Positions 41,107-50,304 of a stretch of DNA of 64,000 nucleotides are shown here, piece after piece. The position numbers were made by a program, and so were the translations under genes. The DNA is from Diploptera punctata (lineage: Eukaryota > Arthropoda > Insecta > Blattodea > Blaberidae). The notes below the pieces were generated by a model. That model made no database searches. It was given only the letters and a program-made list of their open reading frames with translations, and was not told where the DNA came from. The stretch is from positions 1 to 64,000 of the forward strand of contig JASPKZ010001251.1 in assembly GCA_030220185.1 (NCBI GenBank), read 5' to 3'. Every line of letters begins with the position of its first letter. The stretch's first letter is position 1.

Positions 41107-41576
41107 AAGCATGAATCCTATGAGGTGAGTTGTTTTAAACAATATGTTCTCCGATGAATTTTAATGATTATACCTCATAATGTTTACTTCCCAACATTAA
41201 TTTAATATACCTTTACAGTGTTACTTCTCACAGTGATTTTGATTAAAAATTATAAAAATGTTTATTAAACATTTTTTTACCATACTGAAGGATTTTTTAT
41301 TGTTACTTCACAATAATTCTAATAACTTACTCTCTAATCATGCTCTCCAACTTCATGCATCAATCCTTTACTATTCATGTAATACATTCAACTACCTTCC
41401 AACCAATAATTTCAGAACATACATTACTACATGCATATGTGATAATTTCAAAGTGAAAGAACAGAGTACTTACCTACATATAAAATAGACATTAGAGCTG
41501 CAAATATTAAAAAAGTAGTTAATTTTCAGATATCAAGCCATACTTTAATTTCGTTCCAATATACACATACATTGAC

Positions 41577-42662
41577 GATTTTATTATTAATTTAACACTT
41601 CTCATAGAAGGATAAATTATATTTGAAGAGAAAAATTTTCGCCTAGACCGGGACTCGAACCCAGGACCCTTGGCTTTCCGGGCCAAGTGCTCTACCAACT
41701 GAGCTACCGAGGCGAGTTACGATCTAGATGCAAATTTTTCTCTTATGTACGTTGTAATTCCCTCGCGCCAAATGCTTGAAAAACCATAGCTTCTATCTTT
41801 GCAAATGGCGGCTTCTTAGTTAAGAAGACATTTATTGGGAATTTAACACTACTTTATAGCCAGTAGGGCTTCTATTGACGATTTTTATATTAATTTAACA
41901 CTTCTCATAGAAGGATAAATTATATTTGAAGAGAAAAATTTTCGCCTAGACCGGGACTCGAACCCGGGACCCTTGGCTTTCCGGGCCAAGTGCTCTACCA
42001 ACTGAGGCTACCGAGGCGAGTTACGATCTAGACGCAAAATTTTTCTCTTATGTACGTTTGTAATTCCCTCGCGCCAAATGCTTGAAACCATAGCTTCTAT
42101 CTTTGCAAATGGCGGCTTCTTAGTTAAGAAGACATTTAGTGGGAATTTAACACTACTTTATAGCCAGTAGGGCTTCTATTGACGATTTTATTATTAATTT
42201 AACACTTCTCATAGAAGGATAAATTATATTTCAAGAGAAAAATTTTCGCCTAGACCGGGACTCGAACCCGGGACCCTTGGCTTTCCGGGCCAAGTGCTCT
42301 ACCAACTGAGCTACCGAGGCGAGTTACGATCTAGACGCAAATTTTTCTCTTCAAATATAATTTATCCTTCTATGAGAAGTGTTAAATTAATAATAAAATC
42401 GTCAATAGAAGCCCTACTGGCTATAAAGTAGTGTTAAATTCCCAATGAATGTCTTCTTAACTAAGAAGCCGCCATTTGCAAAGATAGAAGCTATGGTTTC
42501 AAGCATTTGGCGCGAGGGAATTACAACGTACATAAGAGAAAAATTTGCGTCTAGATCGTAACTCGCCTCGGTAGCTCAGTTGGTAGAGCACTTGGCCCGG
42601 AAAGCCAAGGGTCCCGGGTTCGAGTCCCGGTCTAGGCGAAAATTTTTCTCTTCAAATATAAT
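41577..42662. mobile_element. array of four tRNA-like frame units (three tandem, one inverted)
   Basis: Three minus-strand units of about 303 bp start at 41577, 41879 and 42183, each with GACCGGGACTCGAACCCGGG-type T-arm, head, GCGCCAAATGCTTG, AAGACATTTA/GTGGGAATTTAACAC and CAGTAGGGCTTCTATTGACG. A fourth, inverted unit (42340-42662) ends CGGTCTAGGCGAAAATTTTTC. Copies are about 97% alike by eye, so the array is recent. Heads have loop CCGGAAA (GGA in the anticodon position) and C33. Confidence 0.88.
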
Positions 42663-42824
42663 ACACATACATGTTTAAAAAAAAGGAAACAGTAAATCTA
42701 TGAGTAAAGACAGAAAGTACTTATTTAATAACTCGTTTTAAAACTCGGTCATTAATATTGTAAATCAAAACTGAGTTTGAAACAATAGACAACATTTTTC
42801 TCAAGGGACTTTTATTTCATATTC

Positions 42825-43262
42825 TTACAACAAAGAGTTTTTAGAAATATTAAAAATGGTGAAATTGAAAAATCAGCTATTGCAGCACATAGTTTGTTGG
42901 AAGGTCATAGAATTGAAAAAGAAGCTAAACTTCTAAAACATTTGGAAAAACCTTTGGATTTGACAGTTTGGGAGAAAATATTTATTCAGAAGAACAAATT
43001 TAAATCTATGAATTTCGACATTCCGGATGAACGTGACCTCATCTCGAAGTTCATCAAATCAATACCAGATGGCAACGATATCTCGAAGTTCGTCAAATCA
43101 ACACCAGATGGCAACGTTATAGAAGGAGATTCCAACGAATATCCGGTAGTCATAATGGCGGTTGAAAATGAATGACAAGATCATTTGAAAACTATAGTTA
43201 CCGTGTTTGATAAAACATGAAATATGAGGTAAGATGTAAAAATGACTCATTAATTTATTAGT
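42825..43262 (+). mobile_element. PLE 3' fragment with GIY-YIG C-terminus (GAATGA sub-family)
   Basis: Encodes LEGHRIEKEAKLLKHLEKPL, DLTVWEKIFIQKNKFKSMN, FDIPDERDLISKF, with the last segment (SKFIKSIPDGN / SKFVKSTPDGN) tandemly duplicated. This is the tail of the PLE GIY-YIG protein. It then runs directly into the variant hammerhead at 43158. Shows that the U3/A8 ribozyme belongs to a PLE 3' end. Confidence 0.85.
43158..43204 (+). ncRNA. hammerhead-like ribozyme, variant core UUGAAAA
   Basis: GCGG, TTGAAAAT, GAATGA CAAGA TCATTT, GAAA, ACTATAGT, T, A, CCGT. Stem I GCGG/CCGT (G.U allowed), stem II 6 bp, stem III palindrome AACTATAGTT, triplet TTA. C3 and G8 of the consensus are T and A. Confidence 0.75.
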
Positions 43263-43296
43263 TAAAATGTATTTTTTTTTGTAAAAACTTATGATG

Positions 43297-43490
43297 GGAA
43301 ATTAACATTATGAGGCTTTCACATTAGTAAAATTTAAAATTATGGTGAAGGCAAAAATTCAACAGTCAAAAAGTTGGCAGAAGATAGGAATGATTGTTTC
43401 TGAAACCGTGGTCCTGTCCTGTGAAGAACCACGGAGTGTATAAGGTGAGATGATATATGACTCATTTTAATTTTATTAAAAAGTCTGTCT
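43297..43490. mobile_element. PLE unit, diverged
   Basis: GGGAAATTAACATTATGAGG at the left, CAGAAGATAGGAATGATTG...TTTCTGAAACCGTGGTC (decayed module) and AAGGTGAGATG at the right. Confidence 0.55.
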
Positions 43491-43539
43491 ATATTATCTC
43501 TCTATCTGGGATGAAAAGGATATCCCTGAAAAAATTACT

Positions 43540-43990
43540 AGTTATAATAAAAGTTTGGGAATTATTAATCAAGTCATGAAACCATCCCTTGTACAAAAAA
43601 ACACCAGATTACGTTTATATAACCACTTTGGCTAGACCAGTGTTGACCTATGGTAGTGAAGCATGGACACTAAAAGAGACAACATGAAAGCAGAAATAAC
43701 GGTTTGTGAAACGAGATTCATGTGCAGAACAGCTGGTTACACCAGATGGGATCGGAAAATGTACACCAATATCTTAAAAGAATTGAAGACTACGCCAATT
43801 TTGGGATATATTAAACAGTACCAACTAAATTGGAAACACCATCTACAAAGAATGAGTTCAAATCGGATCCCCAAAGCTGTTTATAATTATATACCAAGAG
43901 GACAAAGATCACTGGGCCATCCTATGAAACGCTGGAGCGAAAATTTTCTATAGGATTGTAACAGGCCTTGACCTAATACTTGGAAGGTAG
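43540..43990 (+). mobile_element. non-LTR retrotransposon C-terminal fragment
   Basis: TLARPVLTYGSEAWTLK, then ETRFMCRTAGYTRWDRKMYT, ILGYIKQYQLNWKHHLQRM, IPKAVYNYIPRGQRSLGHPM, KRWSENF: the post-RT and C-terminal motifs of a LINE, close to open in one frame at 43663-43953. Confidence 0.85.
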
Positions 43991-44009
43991 AAAAAGAAGA
44001 AAAAGTCTG

Positions 44010-44400
44010 TCTAAACTGGGATTTGAATCCAAAATCTCCAGCTTTATAACTTATAGGACCTGAATGGGGATTTGAACTCAAGATCTCCAGCTTTATATGC
44101 TGATGTTCTTATCACTTACAGGTTACTCCAGGAACAGACACATTTTTTTTTCTCTCTTAAATCCCCAAGTACCCATAATAGTGAACTCCTATTCACATTA
44201 CAATAGGGTTGCTTCTATCATGACATTACGATAGGATTTATTCAATGTTATATCAGCTAAATATGAACTTAATATTGAAATTAATATATTCAGGCAAGCC
44301 ACTGATATTAATACTACTAAAGAGAAAAGTTTCTACCAGGATTTGAACCCTGGCATTTTTACCATTTGAGCTATTCAGGCAATTTCAGGAGTGTTTATAA
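44010..44400 (-). mobile_element. cluster of tRNA-like remnants
   Basis: Three T-arm-like stretches (GGGATTTGAATCCAAAATC, GGGGATTTGAACTCAAGATC, GGATTTGAACCCTGGC) with partial heads (CTGATGTTCTTATCACTTACAGG, CATTTGAGCTATTCAGGC). The last ends next to AGAGAAAAGTTTCTACC. Confidence 0.6.
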
Positions 44401-45776
44401 ATTATGAATTTAGAATGAATGGAGTGATGAGGTTTTCATTATCAGATTGTACTCTCTTTTCGCTGTTAACATGAATGAATGAATGAATGAATAAAAATAG
44501 TATGATAACTCTGCTAATTAAAAAAAAAATTATTTTTAATCCGTTTATATTCAATGTAAGAAAAAAGCACATCTCTGCCCTTTACTAACTAAAAATTATA
44601 GTACTAAACAGGCAATAGAACTTCTGAGAAAATCTATAAATATCAACTTATAGATCATAATTATTTATATATAATTGTATATCTTAATCAGATAAGTAAA
44701 AGTATGACATGATATGGATGTTAGTATACTATATTAAATATTCAATCACTTTGAAATATATCTTATTTAGTAAAAATATTGGCTGGTTTAAAACTGTAAA
44801 AGAGAAATTATCTATACATAAAAAAATGACAATACATACTATTTTGATGTTATATTTTAAATTAACATTTTCCAGAATTGGACAATGTTTTATTTTACAA
44901 AGAAAAATCAACGCTTGGACCGGCATTTGAATCTAGATCTCTGACAATTCCTAGATTAATATTTAAAAGAAACTGTGTAGCAATGGTGATGGCAAACATT
45001 CACTTTAGAACTATTCCTTAATATCAAAATATGAATTAACTTTTCCAAACAACAAAATCATTTGTTAGATTCTATCTACAATGGCACAACAGCCCAATAT
45101 TGGGCCTTAGCCTCTCCTTTGTTAGAAGTTACTAGACTAAGTTAATGTGGTCACATACCGACCCAATGAGATATCTAGGGTCGAATGTTTGAACGCATAA
45201 GACAGTAAAAGGCGTTCTCTGCTGATAAAGTTTTATTCAAACACATTTTTCTTACTCAGAAATCTATTCACGGGGAAATAATTGAAAGCTACCTGACAAG
45301 GTACCTTAAGATCGTAGCTCAAGATATAAACTTATGTGAAAATCCCGAAGGGAACCGATAGTAACCGATGTAGTTTGAAACTTATCCAAGATGTCGGACC
45401 TTGAAGACTTCGATCATGTTTTCGGTATACGCGGAGAAGAGGAATTTGATAGAGTCTACCAAAGAATTCAACTGGAAGAACAGGAGAATCGGCGTAATAT
45501 TGCGCGTCGCAGACGTGTTTTTATATGGTATTATTTGCGGGATGCAAGCATAAATGCATTCCTCTATAGCAGACGAAAATAACGGAAGTGGTTTTATCGC
45601 TGAGAATTCTGGGTAATTCGTTGCCAATATTACGAAAACGTCAACATTCATGCATGGCCGGTTAAGGCAGCCATTAATTTGATCTCAGCTCACCAGTGAT
45701 TGGAAGTAATTTGAGTAGAGAGTAATGTAATAATTAAATTAATGTTTTTATTACAACATCTCATATCTTTTTTCTT

Positions 45777-45816
45777 CTATACTGCAGTTTCGGAGCTTAT
45801 CTCCATCGTCAGTAGC
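45777..45816 (-). ncRNA. hammerhead ribozyme, canonical core, left arm
   Basis: On minus: GGCTA, CTGACGA, T, GGAG ATAAG CTCC, GAAA, CTGCAG, T, A, TAG. Core intact, stem II perfect, stem III palindrome ACTGCAGT, triplet GTA. Confidence 0.82.
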
Positions 45817-45982
45817 CTCTGGTCGACCGGTGTTATGTCGTTTCTTGGCGGGTTTCCTTCTTACTTCTCCATCGTCAGTAGCCTCTGGTCGACCGGTGTT
45901 ATGTCGTTTCTTGGTGGTTTCCTTCTTACTTCTGAAGTAAGAAGGAAACCGCCAAGAAACGACATAACACCGGTCGACCAGA

Positions 45983-46022
45983 GGCTACTGACGATGGAGA
46001 TAAGCTCGAAACTGCAGTATAG
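45983..46022 (+). ncRNA. hammerhead ribozyme, right arm (one base short)
   Basis: Mirror of 45777-45816, but stem II ends CTC instead of CTCC before GAAA, a single missing base. Confidence 0.72.
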
Positions 46023-46196
46023 AAGAAAAAAGATATGAGGTGAGGTAATAAAAACATTATTTAATTATTAAATTAAACCTCATAGTGTTCTTTCCTGTGA
46101 AAGTTAAATAAAGAGAGTAATGTATTTGCATACGACCCCTAGTAGGCAACTCAAGTATTATGAGGGTGAAAAAGTCCAAAAATGTTGACTTTATTT

Positions 46197-46385
46197 AGGC
46201 TTAAGGATCTTTCACGAGCCTAAAAAACATTCAGATTTGGGACCCATGGCTTAAAGTCCCTCCAGGAAGACTTGCTCTTTGGATATTTCCTCCTAAAAAA
46301 AAACCATCAGACCTGGCCAGATTTGAACCCATGACCCTTGGAACTAGAGGTAAGGAACATAACCACAATTCCACTGCAGCCGACC
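46197..46385 (-). mobile_element. tRNA-derived SINE (family 5), partial
   Basis: Shares GGCTTAAGGATCTTTCACGA, CCTCCAGGAAGACTTGC and a head AGATTTGAACCCATGACC / ACCACAATTCCACTGCAG with 19875-20155. Confidence 0.8.
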
Positions 46386-46419
46386 ATTTGTTGGATTAGA
46401 TATTATTAAATTTTGACCA

Positions 46420-46690
46420 GCCTCATGGGCTAGTGGTCAGCGTTTCAGACTACTGTTCATGAGGTCCCAGGTTCGATTCCTGGTCAAACCATCAGAATTT
46501 TTCCTATGGTGTCCATGGTCTGGAGTTTACATTAAGAACTCTCCTGGCACTTTATTATCTTTTATCACCCATCACATCATCGGGGTAACGTAACTCCACC
46601 TTCTAGGTGCCCCAACTTCAGAAGTGGTTACATTTAAGCCAATGCCTGGAGAGAGAACACCAGAAATGTCAAAATGACAACTGGGACATT
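46420..46690 (+). mobile_element. tRNA-derived SINE (family 3)
   Basis: Head CAGCCTCATGGGCTAGTGG...CAGGTTCGATTCCTGGTC and body TAACTCCACCTTCTAGGTGC, as at 18052-18345. Confidence 0.9.
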
Positions 46691-46710
46691 GAATAATTTA
46701 TATATATATA

Positions 46711-47022
46711 GTCCACCGCTGTGGTCTCGAGGTAGCATACTGCCTTGTCATGCAGCGGGCCCGGGTTCGATCCCTGCTTGGGACAGTTTTTCTGGGTGAG
46801 GTTTTTCTTCACCTGTAAGACAAATGTCAGGAAAACTTTAAGGCCCAAACATTTTCCGAAATCATATGGCCATCGCAATCATCATCCTTCATCGGTGTGG
46901 AAAGCAACAGGAAGCTATCACACCTAAAATTCCCTAGTAAAGCTGCAAAGCATAGCATGAAAATGCAATGATTGCAGTGAAAGACCTGCCTTCGGGCAGA
47001 ATTACTATGGATGGATATATAT
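46711..47022 (+). mobile_element. tRNA-derived SINE (family 1)
   Basis: CTCGAGGTAGCATACTGCC, GGGTTCGATCCCTGCTTG, TTTAAGGCCCAAAC, GCAACAGGAAGCTATC and CTGCCTTCGGGCAGAATTA, ending in ATGGATGGATATATATA. Lies directly after the family-3 SINE. Confidence 0.92.
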
Positions 47023-47034
47023 ATATATATATTA

Positions 47035-47260
47035 AATTTACACCTCACATTTAGTGTTCTATTTAAGATCACTTTCAGAAAATAATAATCCTGCATCTTC
47101 AGTTTTTACTAGAAGCTGAGTACAAATTGAAGATGCAGGAACATAACTTTTTTCCAAAACTGATCTTAAAAAGAAGACTAAATATAAGGTGAGGTGTAAT
47201 TTTAATAACATTTAATTATCAAAACCTCAAGATTATTAAGATAATGAATACACAGACCAA
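47035..47260. mobile_element. PLE-like fold-back unit (GCAGGA stem, decayed core)
   Basis: Boxes ACACCTCACATTTAG / CTAAATATAAGGTGAGGTGT; inner CCTGCATCTTCAG / TTGAAGATGCAGG; minus-strand CTGAAGA followed by GAAA at the expected distance. Both arms are diverged. Right closing box reads CCTCAAGATTATT. Confidence 0.6.
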
Positions 47261-47279
47261 ATATCTTAATTATTAAATA

Positions 47280-47480
47280 ACCTCTTAATGATCTTGAAGA
47301 AGATTTCCGAGCTGTAGGCCGTGGTCTCGAGGCTTGAAGTTCCCCGACGTTTCGCCAGACACAGTCTCTGACGAAACATCGGGAACTTCAAGCCTCGAGA
47401 CCACGGCCTACAGTCCAGAAATCTTCTCCATGATCATCATAGCAAACTCCGGCCGTGAAAGCCTAAGTCAAAACTTCTTA
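47280..47480. mobile_element. palindrome related to PLE with CGGCCGTGAAAGCCT end
   Basis: GTAGGCCGTGGTCTCGAGGC...CCCGACGTTTCGCCAGAC and its inverse fold with a 15-nt loop. Each side reads TGGCGAAACGTCGGG or GACGAAACATCGGG (stem II end plus GAAA), but the CUGANGA half has been lost. The right tail matches 6610-6655. Confidence 0.65.
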
Positions 47481-47819
47481 ATGTTACTTTTATTGTATTT
47501 TTAAAATAAATACCTCATGATGTTACTTTCTACAAATTTTGTACATTTGTTGGACTTTAAATTGTGAAAAAATCCAGAACATGTTTAACAATATACAAAC
47601 AATAAAAAACATGCATTTTATTAATTTTTTGACCTGCATCATAGCCAAGGAGTCTATGCCTTGATGCAGAGCAATAGAATGTTTGCTGATATTTCAGCCA
47701 GTATGAAACTTGTAGCGAGGAATTTAGATAGTTATAATATGTAGAGGCTCCAGGTTGAGAAAACAAGCTATAATGGCTGGAGTACCTAACATGGTTATAT
47801 GTCACCCTATTCTGGCTAG

Positions 47820-48131
47820 ATGATTGACAAACCTCTCTAATTTAACTTTTATAAGAATTAATCACTATGAGGATTAATTTATGGTGAAATTAAATGTTTC
47901 TTACCTCTCCTCATATAAATCTTCTAAGTAGATCGTGACTTTGAGACCATAACTGTCTCATCCTCAGTACTTTCTTGGCGACTGATGCTATGCCGATCGG
48001 AAAGAAACTCTTCTTCTTCCCTCTGTTGGTGGACTGATGAACCTCTGGATCAGGTCAAAATTTGCAGGAATTTCAAAGTTCATAAGTTTTCTGAATATGA
48101 GGAGAGGTAAGAAACATTTAATTTCACCATA
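47820..48131. mobile_element. PLE fold-back unit, GAGACC sub-family, right arm truncated
   Basis: Left end full (GAATTAATCACTATGAGG). The right arm stops at TTTAATTTCACCATAA. AAACCTCTCTAA (12 bp) flanks both sides. Right arm lost its ribozyme; only ATATGAGGAGAGGTAAG remains. Confidence 0.88.
47926..47972 (-). ncRNA. hammerhead motif, inactive-looking (G12 changed)
   Basis: On minus: AAGTA, CTGAGGA, T, GAGACAGTTATGGTCTC, then AAAG where GAAA is required, and TACTT. Stem I (AAGTA/TACTT) is perfect. Confidence 0.6.
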
Positions 48132-48134
48132 AAC

Positions 48135-49085
48135 CTCTCTAAATCGCACATGTGAATGTGAGGGAAGTAACCAATTAGTAGGCTAAAGCTTTCTAGCCCT
48201 ATTGCATCATGGAGTTAACAGGACCAGCCAATATTTTAACTAATTCATGCATAAACTGTTACCAATTTCTATTTAAGACACATTCATACACACCACCCAT
48301 AAAATAATTATAAACTATAAGAGTAATGACTGAAACATACAATATTGAATAAAGTAATAAATCAGCAACTTAAAATACAACTTCACCACCAAAACCATAT
48401 TGGAGAAAGATTATGAATAATTTTATTACAGAAAAATTATTGAAAAATCAAGATTGAAATGGTAAAGACATATAATATGGATTTCCTGAAAACTAAAATC
48501 ATAGAAATTATCACATCATAGTGACAATATTAAGAGAGATGGTATGGAAAAGGCTGAGGTATTAATTATTATTTTTCTTTAATGAGCTCTTAATTTATCT
48601 AATTATGATAATTGCATTTCAAATTTGGACACGAAAGCTGACAAATTTGAACAGGCCTCTTAATTTCGGCTTCATTCCTTTATGTGCCATAAATCTACAA
48701 TATTGGACTCATGGCTTCATTTTCCTTCCAAAGGAAGCCATACTCAGAATTTTTATGCCCTTACAAATCCATCACCCCATCTGGATTTGAGCCCATATAA
48801 ATTGGATCTAGTTGTTTTAAACACAATAATCATTAGAGTCCAACACGATAAAAGGCTAATATTAGAGGAGTCTTAAACTTTACGATGATGATAATGAAGC
48901 ATAAAGAAATAAAGTTGTAGAAAAAAAAAATCAAACTAATGCAACAGAACTGTACACATGGCATTTGGAACACTTATTCTACTGAATTTTTTTTTAGAAA
49001 ATCCTATTTTAATAACTGAAATGCATTAAATTTCAAAATTAAACTAATACCGACTTGTGAAGTTTTAGATAGAACCTAATATAAA
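48135..49085. other. intron sequence with no recognised element
   Basis: AT-rich. A tRNA-like remnant (GAACAGGCCTCTTAATTTCGG...) is possible but not convincing. Confidence 0.45.
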
Positions 49086-49089
49086 AGAA

Positions 49090-49320
49090 TGGTATTTTTA
49101 GGAAGTAATACTATGAAGTTTTATTTAACAATTATTAGATGAATCAGATATTACCTCATATTTGTCTTTTCTAGGACTAGTTTCAAGGAAATTTTCTCCT
49201 TAATGTCAACTGACATCTACTATCAGATGCTAGTTGGCAATGAGGAGAATATTTCCTTGAAACTAGTCATGGAAAAGACACAAAATATAAGGTGAGGAGT
49301 AAAATCTGAACAATTTAATA
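49090..49320. mobile_element. PLE fold-back unit, GAGGA sub-family (U3/A8 group)
   Basis: Left end full (GGAAGTAATACTATGAAG). Arms carry GACTAGTTTCAAGGAAAT and inverse. On plus, TTGGCAAT, GAGGAG, TTTCCTT, GAAA, CTAGTC is a decayed variant hammerhead with T3/A8/T10 retained but A6 changed to G. Confidence 0.7.
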
Positions 49321-49321
49321 A

Positions 49322-49450
49322 CTTATATTTGAAGAGAAAAATTATACACTCAGACTTGGGTTTGAACCCAGGATCTTTGGCTTTCTAGGCCAATGCTCTA
49401 CCACTGAGGTCCTGGGTTTAAACCCTGGTTTAAGCATATATTTTTGTAAT
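49322..49450. mobile_element. tRNA-like remnant pair
   Basis: A minus-strand head with GGGTTTGAACCCAGGATC and CTCTACCACTGAG joins directly to a plus-strand T-arm GGTCCTGGGTTTAAACCCTGG. Frame AAGAGAAAAATTATAC on the left. Confidence 0.7.
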
Positions 49451-49452
49451 AA

Positions 49453-49745
49453 ATTAATGAGTCATTTTAACATCTTACCTCATATTTCATGTTTTTCAAA
49501 CCGGTAACTATAGTTTTCAAATGATCTTGTCATTCATTTTCAACCGCCATTATGACTACCGGATATTCGTGTGATATTGGTAGTCATAATGGCGGTTGAA
49601 ATGAATGACAAGATCATTTGAAAACTATAGTTACCGTGTTTGAAAAACATGAAATATGAGGTAAGATGTTAAAAATGACTCATTAATTTATTAATTAAGA
49701 ACCTCATAATGTGTTTCCCAATTTAACTTTGAATATATTTTGTAA
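49453..49745. mobile_element. PLE fold-back unit, GAATGA sub-family (U3/A8 core)
   Basis: Arms of about 115 bp, loop at 49570-49580. Right end full (CCTCATAATGTGTTTCCC). ATATATTTTTGTAAT (15 bp) lies on both sides. Confidence 0.88.
49592..49637 (+). ncRNA. hammerhead-like ribozyme, variant core (one A short)
   Basis: GCGG, TTGAAAT, GAATGA...TCATTT, GAAA, ACTATAGT, TA, CCGT. Same as 43158-43204 minus one A in the core. The left arm (49501-49547, minus) keeps the full core. Confidence 0.65.
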
Positions 49746-49769
49746 TAATAACAACAAAAATTAATCATT

Positions 49770-49925
49770 ATCTCAGTCAAAAAAATTAATTTATTCAAGT
49801 CAATGTTTCAATCTCCTTGTGTGAGATCATGTCAAATGTCTTGAAAATGATCTCACACAAGGAGATGGAAACATATCGACTTGAATAAATTAATTTTTTG
49901 ACTGAGATAACGATTAATTCTTGTT
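49770..49925. mobile_element. PLE-like fold-back unit, GATCTC stem II (U3/A8 group)
   Basis: AAAATTAATTTATTCAAGTC and inverse form 60-bp arms with loop TCATGTCAAATGTCTTGA. No ATGAGGT boxes are seen, so its link to the other units rests on the ribozyme module alone. Confidence 0.65.
49836..49882 (+). ncRNA. hammerhead-like ribozyme, variant core UUGAAAA
   Basis: GTC, TTGAAAAT, GATCTC ACACAAG GAGATG, GAAA, CATA, T, C, GAC. Stem I GTC/GAC. Stem II 5 bp plus a closing mismatch (a G.U pair on the opposite arm). Same core as the GAATGA sub-family in an unrelated stem context. Confidence 0.6.
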
Positions 49926-50021
49926 ATTATTATTAATATTCTCAGGGAATAATATTTATAAAAATATATTAATATGTATGGTAAAATCAAATGTTCTTAC
50001 CTCTCCTCATGCAAATCTTCT

Positions 50022-50068
50022 AAGTTGATCGCGATTTCGAGAACCTAACGGTCTCATCTTCAGTACTT
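50022..50068 (-). ncRNA. hammerhead ribozyme, canonical core, left arm
   Basis: On minus: AAGTA, CTGAAGA, T, GAGACC GTTAG GTTCTC, GAAA, TCGCGA, T, C, AACTT. Core intact. First stem I pair is lost (A-A). Confidence 0.75.
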
Positions 50069-50161
50069 TTTTGGCGACTATTGTTATGTTGATTGGAAGA
50101 AACTCTTGTCGGAGGGAAAGAAGAAGAGTTTCTTCTGATCAACATAACATCAGTCGCCAAA

Positions 50162-50208
50162 AAGTACTGAAGATGAGACCATTATGGTCTCGAAATCGCA
50201 ACCTACTT
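50162..50208 (+). ncRNA. hammerhead ribozyme, canonical core, right arm
   Basis: AAGTA, CTGAAGA, T, GAGACC ATTAT GGTCTC, GAAA, TCGCAACC, TACTT. Stem I AAGTA/TACTT perfect, stem II perfect 6 bp. Stem III is damaged (GCAACC instead of GCGATC). Confidence 0.75.
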
Positions 50209-50304
50209 AGAAGATTTGTATGAGGAGAGGTAAGAAACATTTAATTTTATCATAAATTAAACCTCATAGTGATTAATTCCTGTATAAGTTAAATAATATG
50301 TATA

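Larger units (their letters stand above)
40917..41215. mobile_element. PLE fold-back unit, GAACATG sub-family
   Basis: Arms of about 110 bp meet at the self-complementary CTCCGGAG (41051-41058). Left stops at AAAATTCATCGGAGAAC; right end is full (CCTCATAATGTTTACTTCCC). TACCTTTACAGT on both sides is a 12-bp target-site duplication. Confidence 0.9.
45733..46107. mobile_element. PLE fold-back unit, GGAG sub-family
   Basis: Arms around 45935 carry CTCTGGTCGACCGGTGTTATG and ribozyme modules. An inner segment (TCCATCGTCAGTAGCC...TTGGCGG) is tandemly repeated in the left arm only. Right end full (CCTCATAGTGTTC). AGAGAGTAATG (11 bp, exact) on both sides. Confidence 0.9.
45165..46150 (+). mobile_element. 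GGGTCGTAT-ended DNA element, copy 2, interrupted by PLE unit
   Basis: Left TAGGGTCGAATGTTTGAACG, right TGCATACGACCCCTA. The ORF at 45391-45582 is the cleanest of the three copies: MSDLEDFDHVFGIRGEEEFD, RVYQRIQLEEQENRRNIARR, RRVFIWYYLRDASINAFLYS, RRK (63 residues, acidic then strongly basic). No known domain; I cannot assign a function. The PLE unit 45733-46107 splits the 3' part. Confidence 0.65.
49972..50297. mobile_element. PLE fold-back unit, GAGACC sub-family
   Basis: Arms of about 105 bp; right end full (CCTCATAGTGATTAATTCC). Left stops at TATGGTAAAATCAAATG. (A)ATATGTAT on both sides. Confidence 0.88.

Noticed and set aside
42541..42640. Functional tRNA gene(s) in the tRNA-like units
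   Set aside because: Anticodon loop CCGGAAA has C at position 33 instead of U, acceptor stem has a mismatch, GGA would demand a tRNA-Ser long variable arm that is absent, and the heads occur as mobile arrays. Called tRNA-like repeats.
41577..42662. CRISPR-like array
   Set aside because: The repeats are 300-bp tRNA-like units without unique spacers, in a eukaryotic intron.
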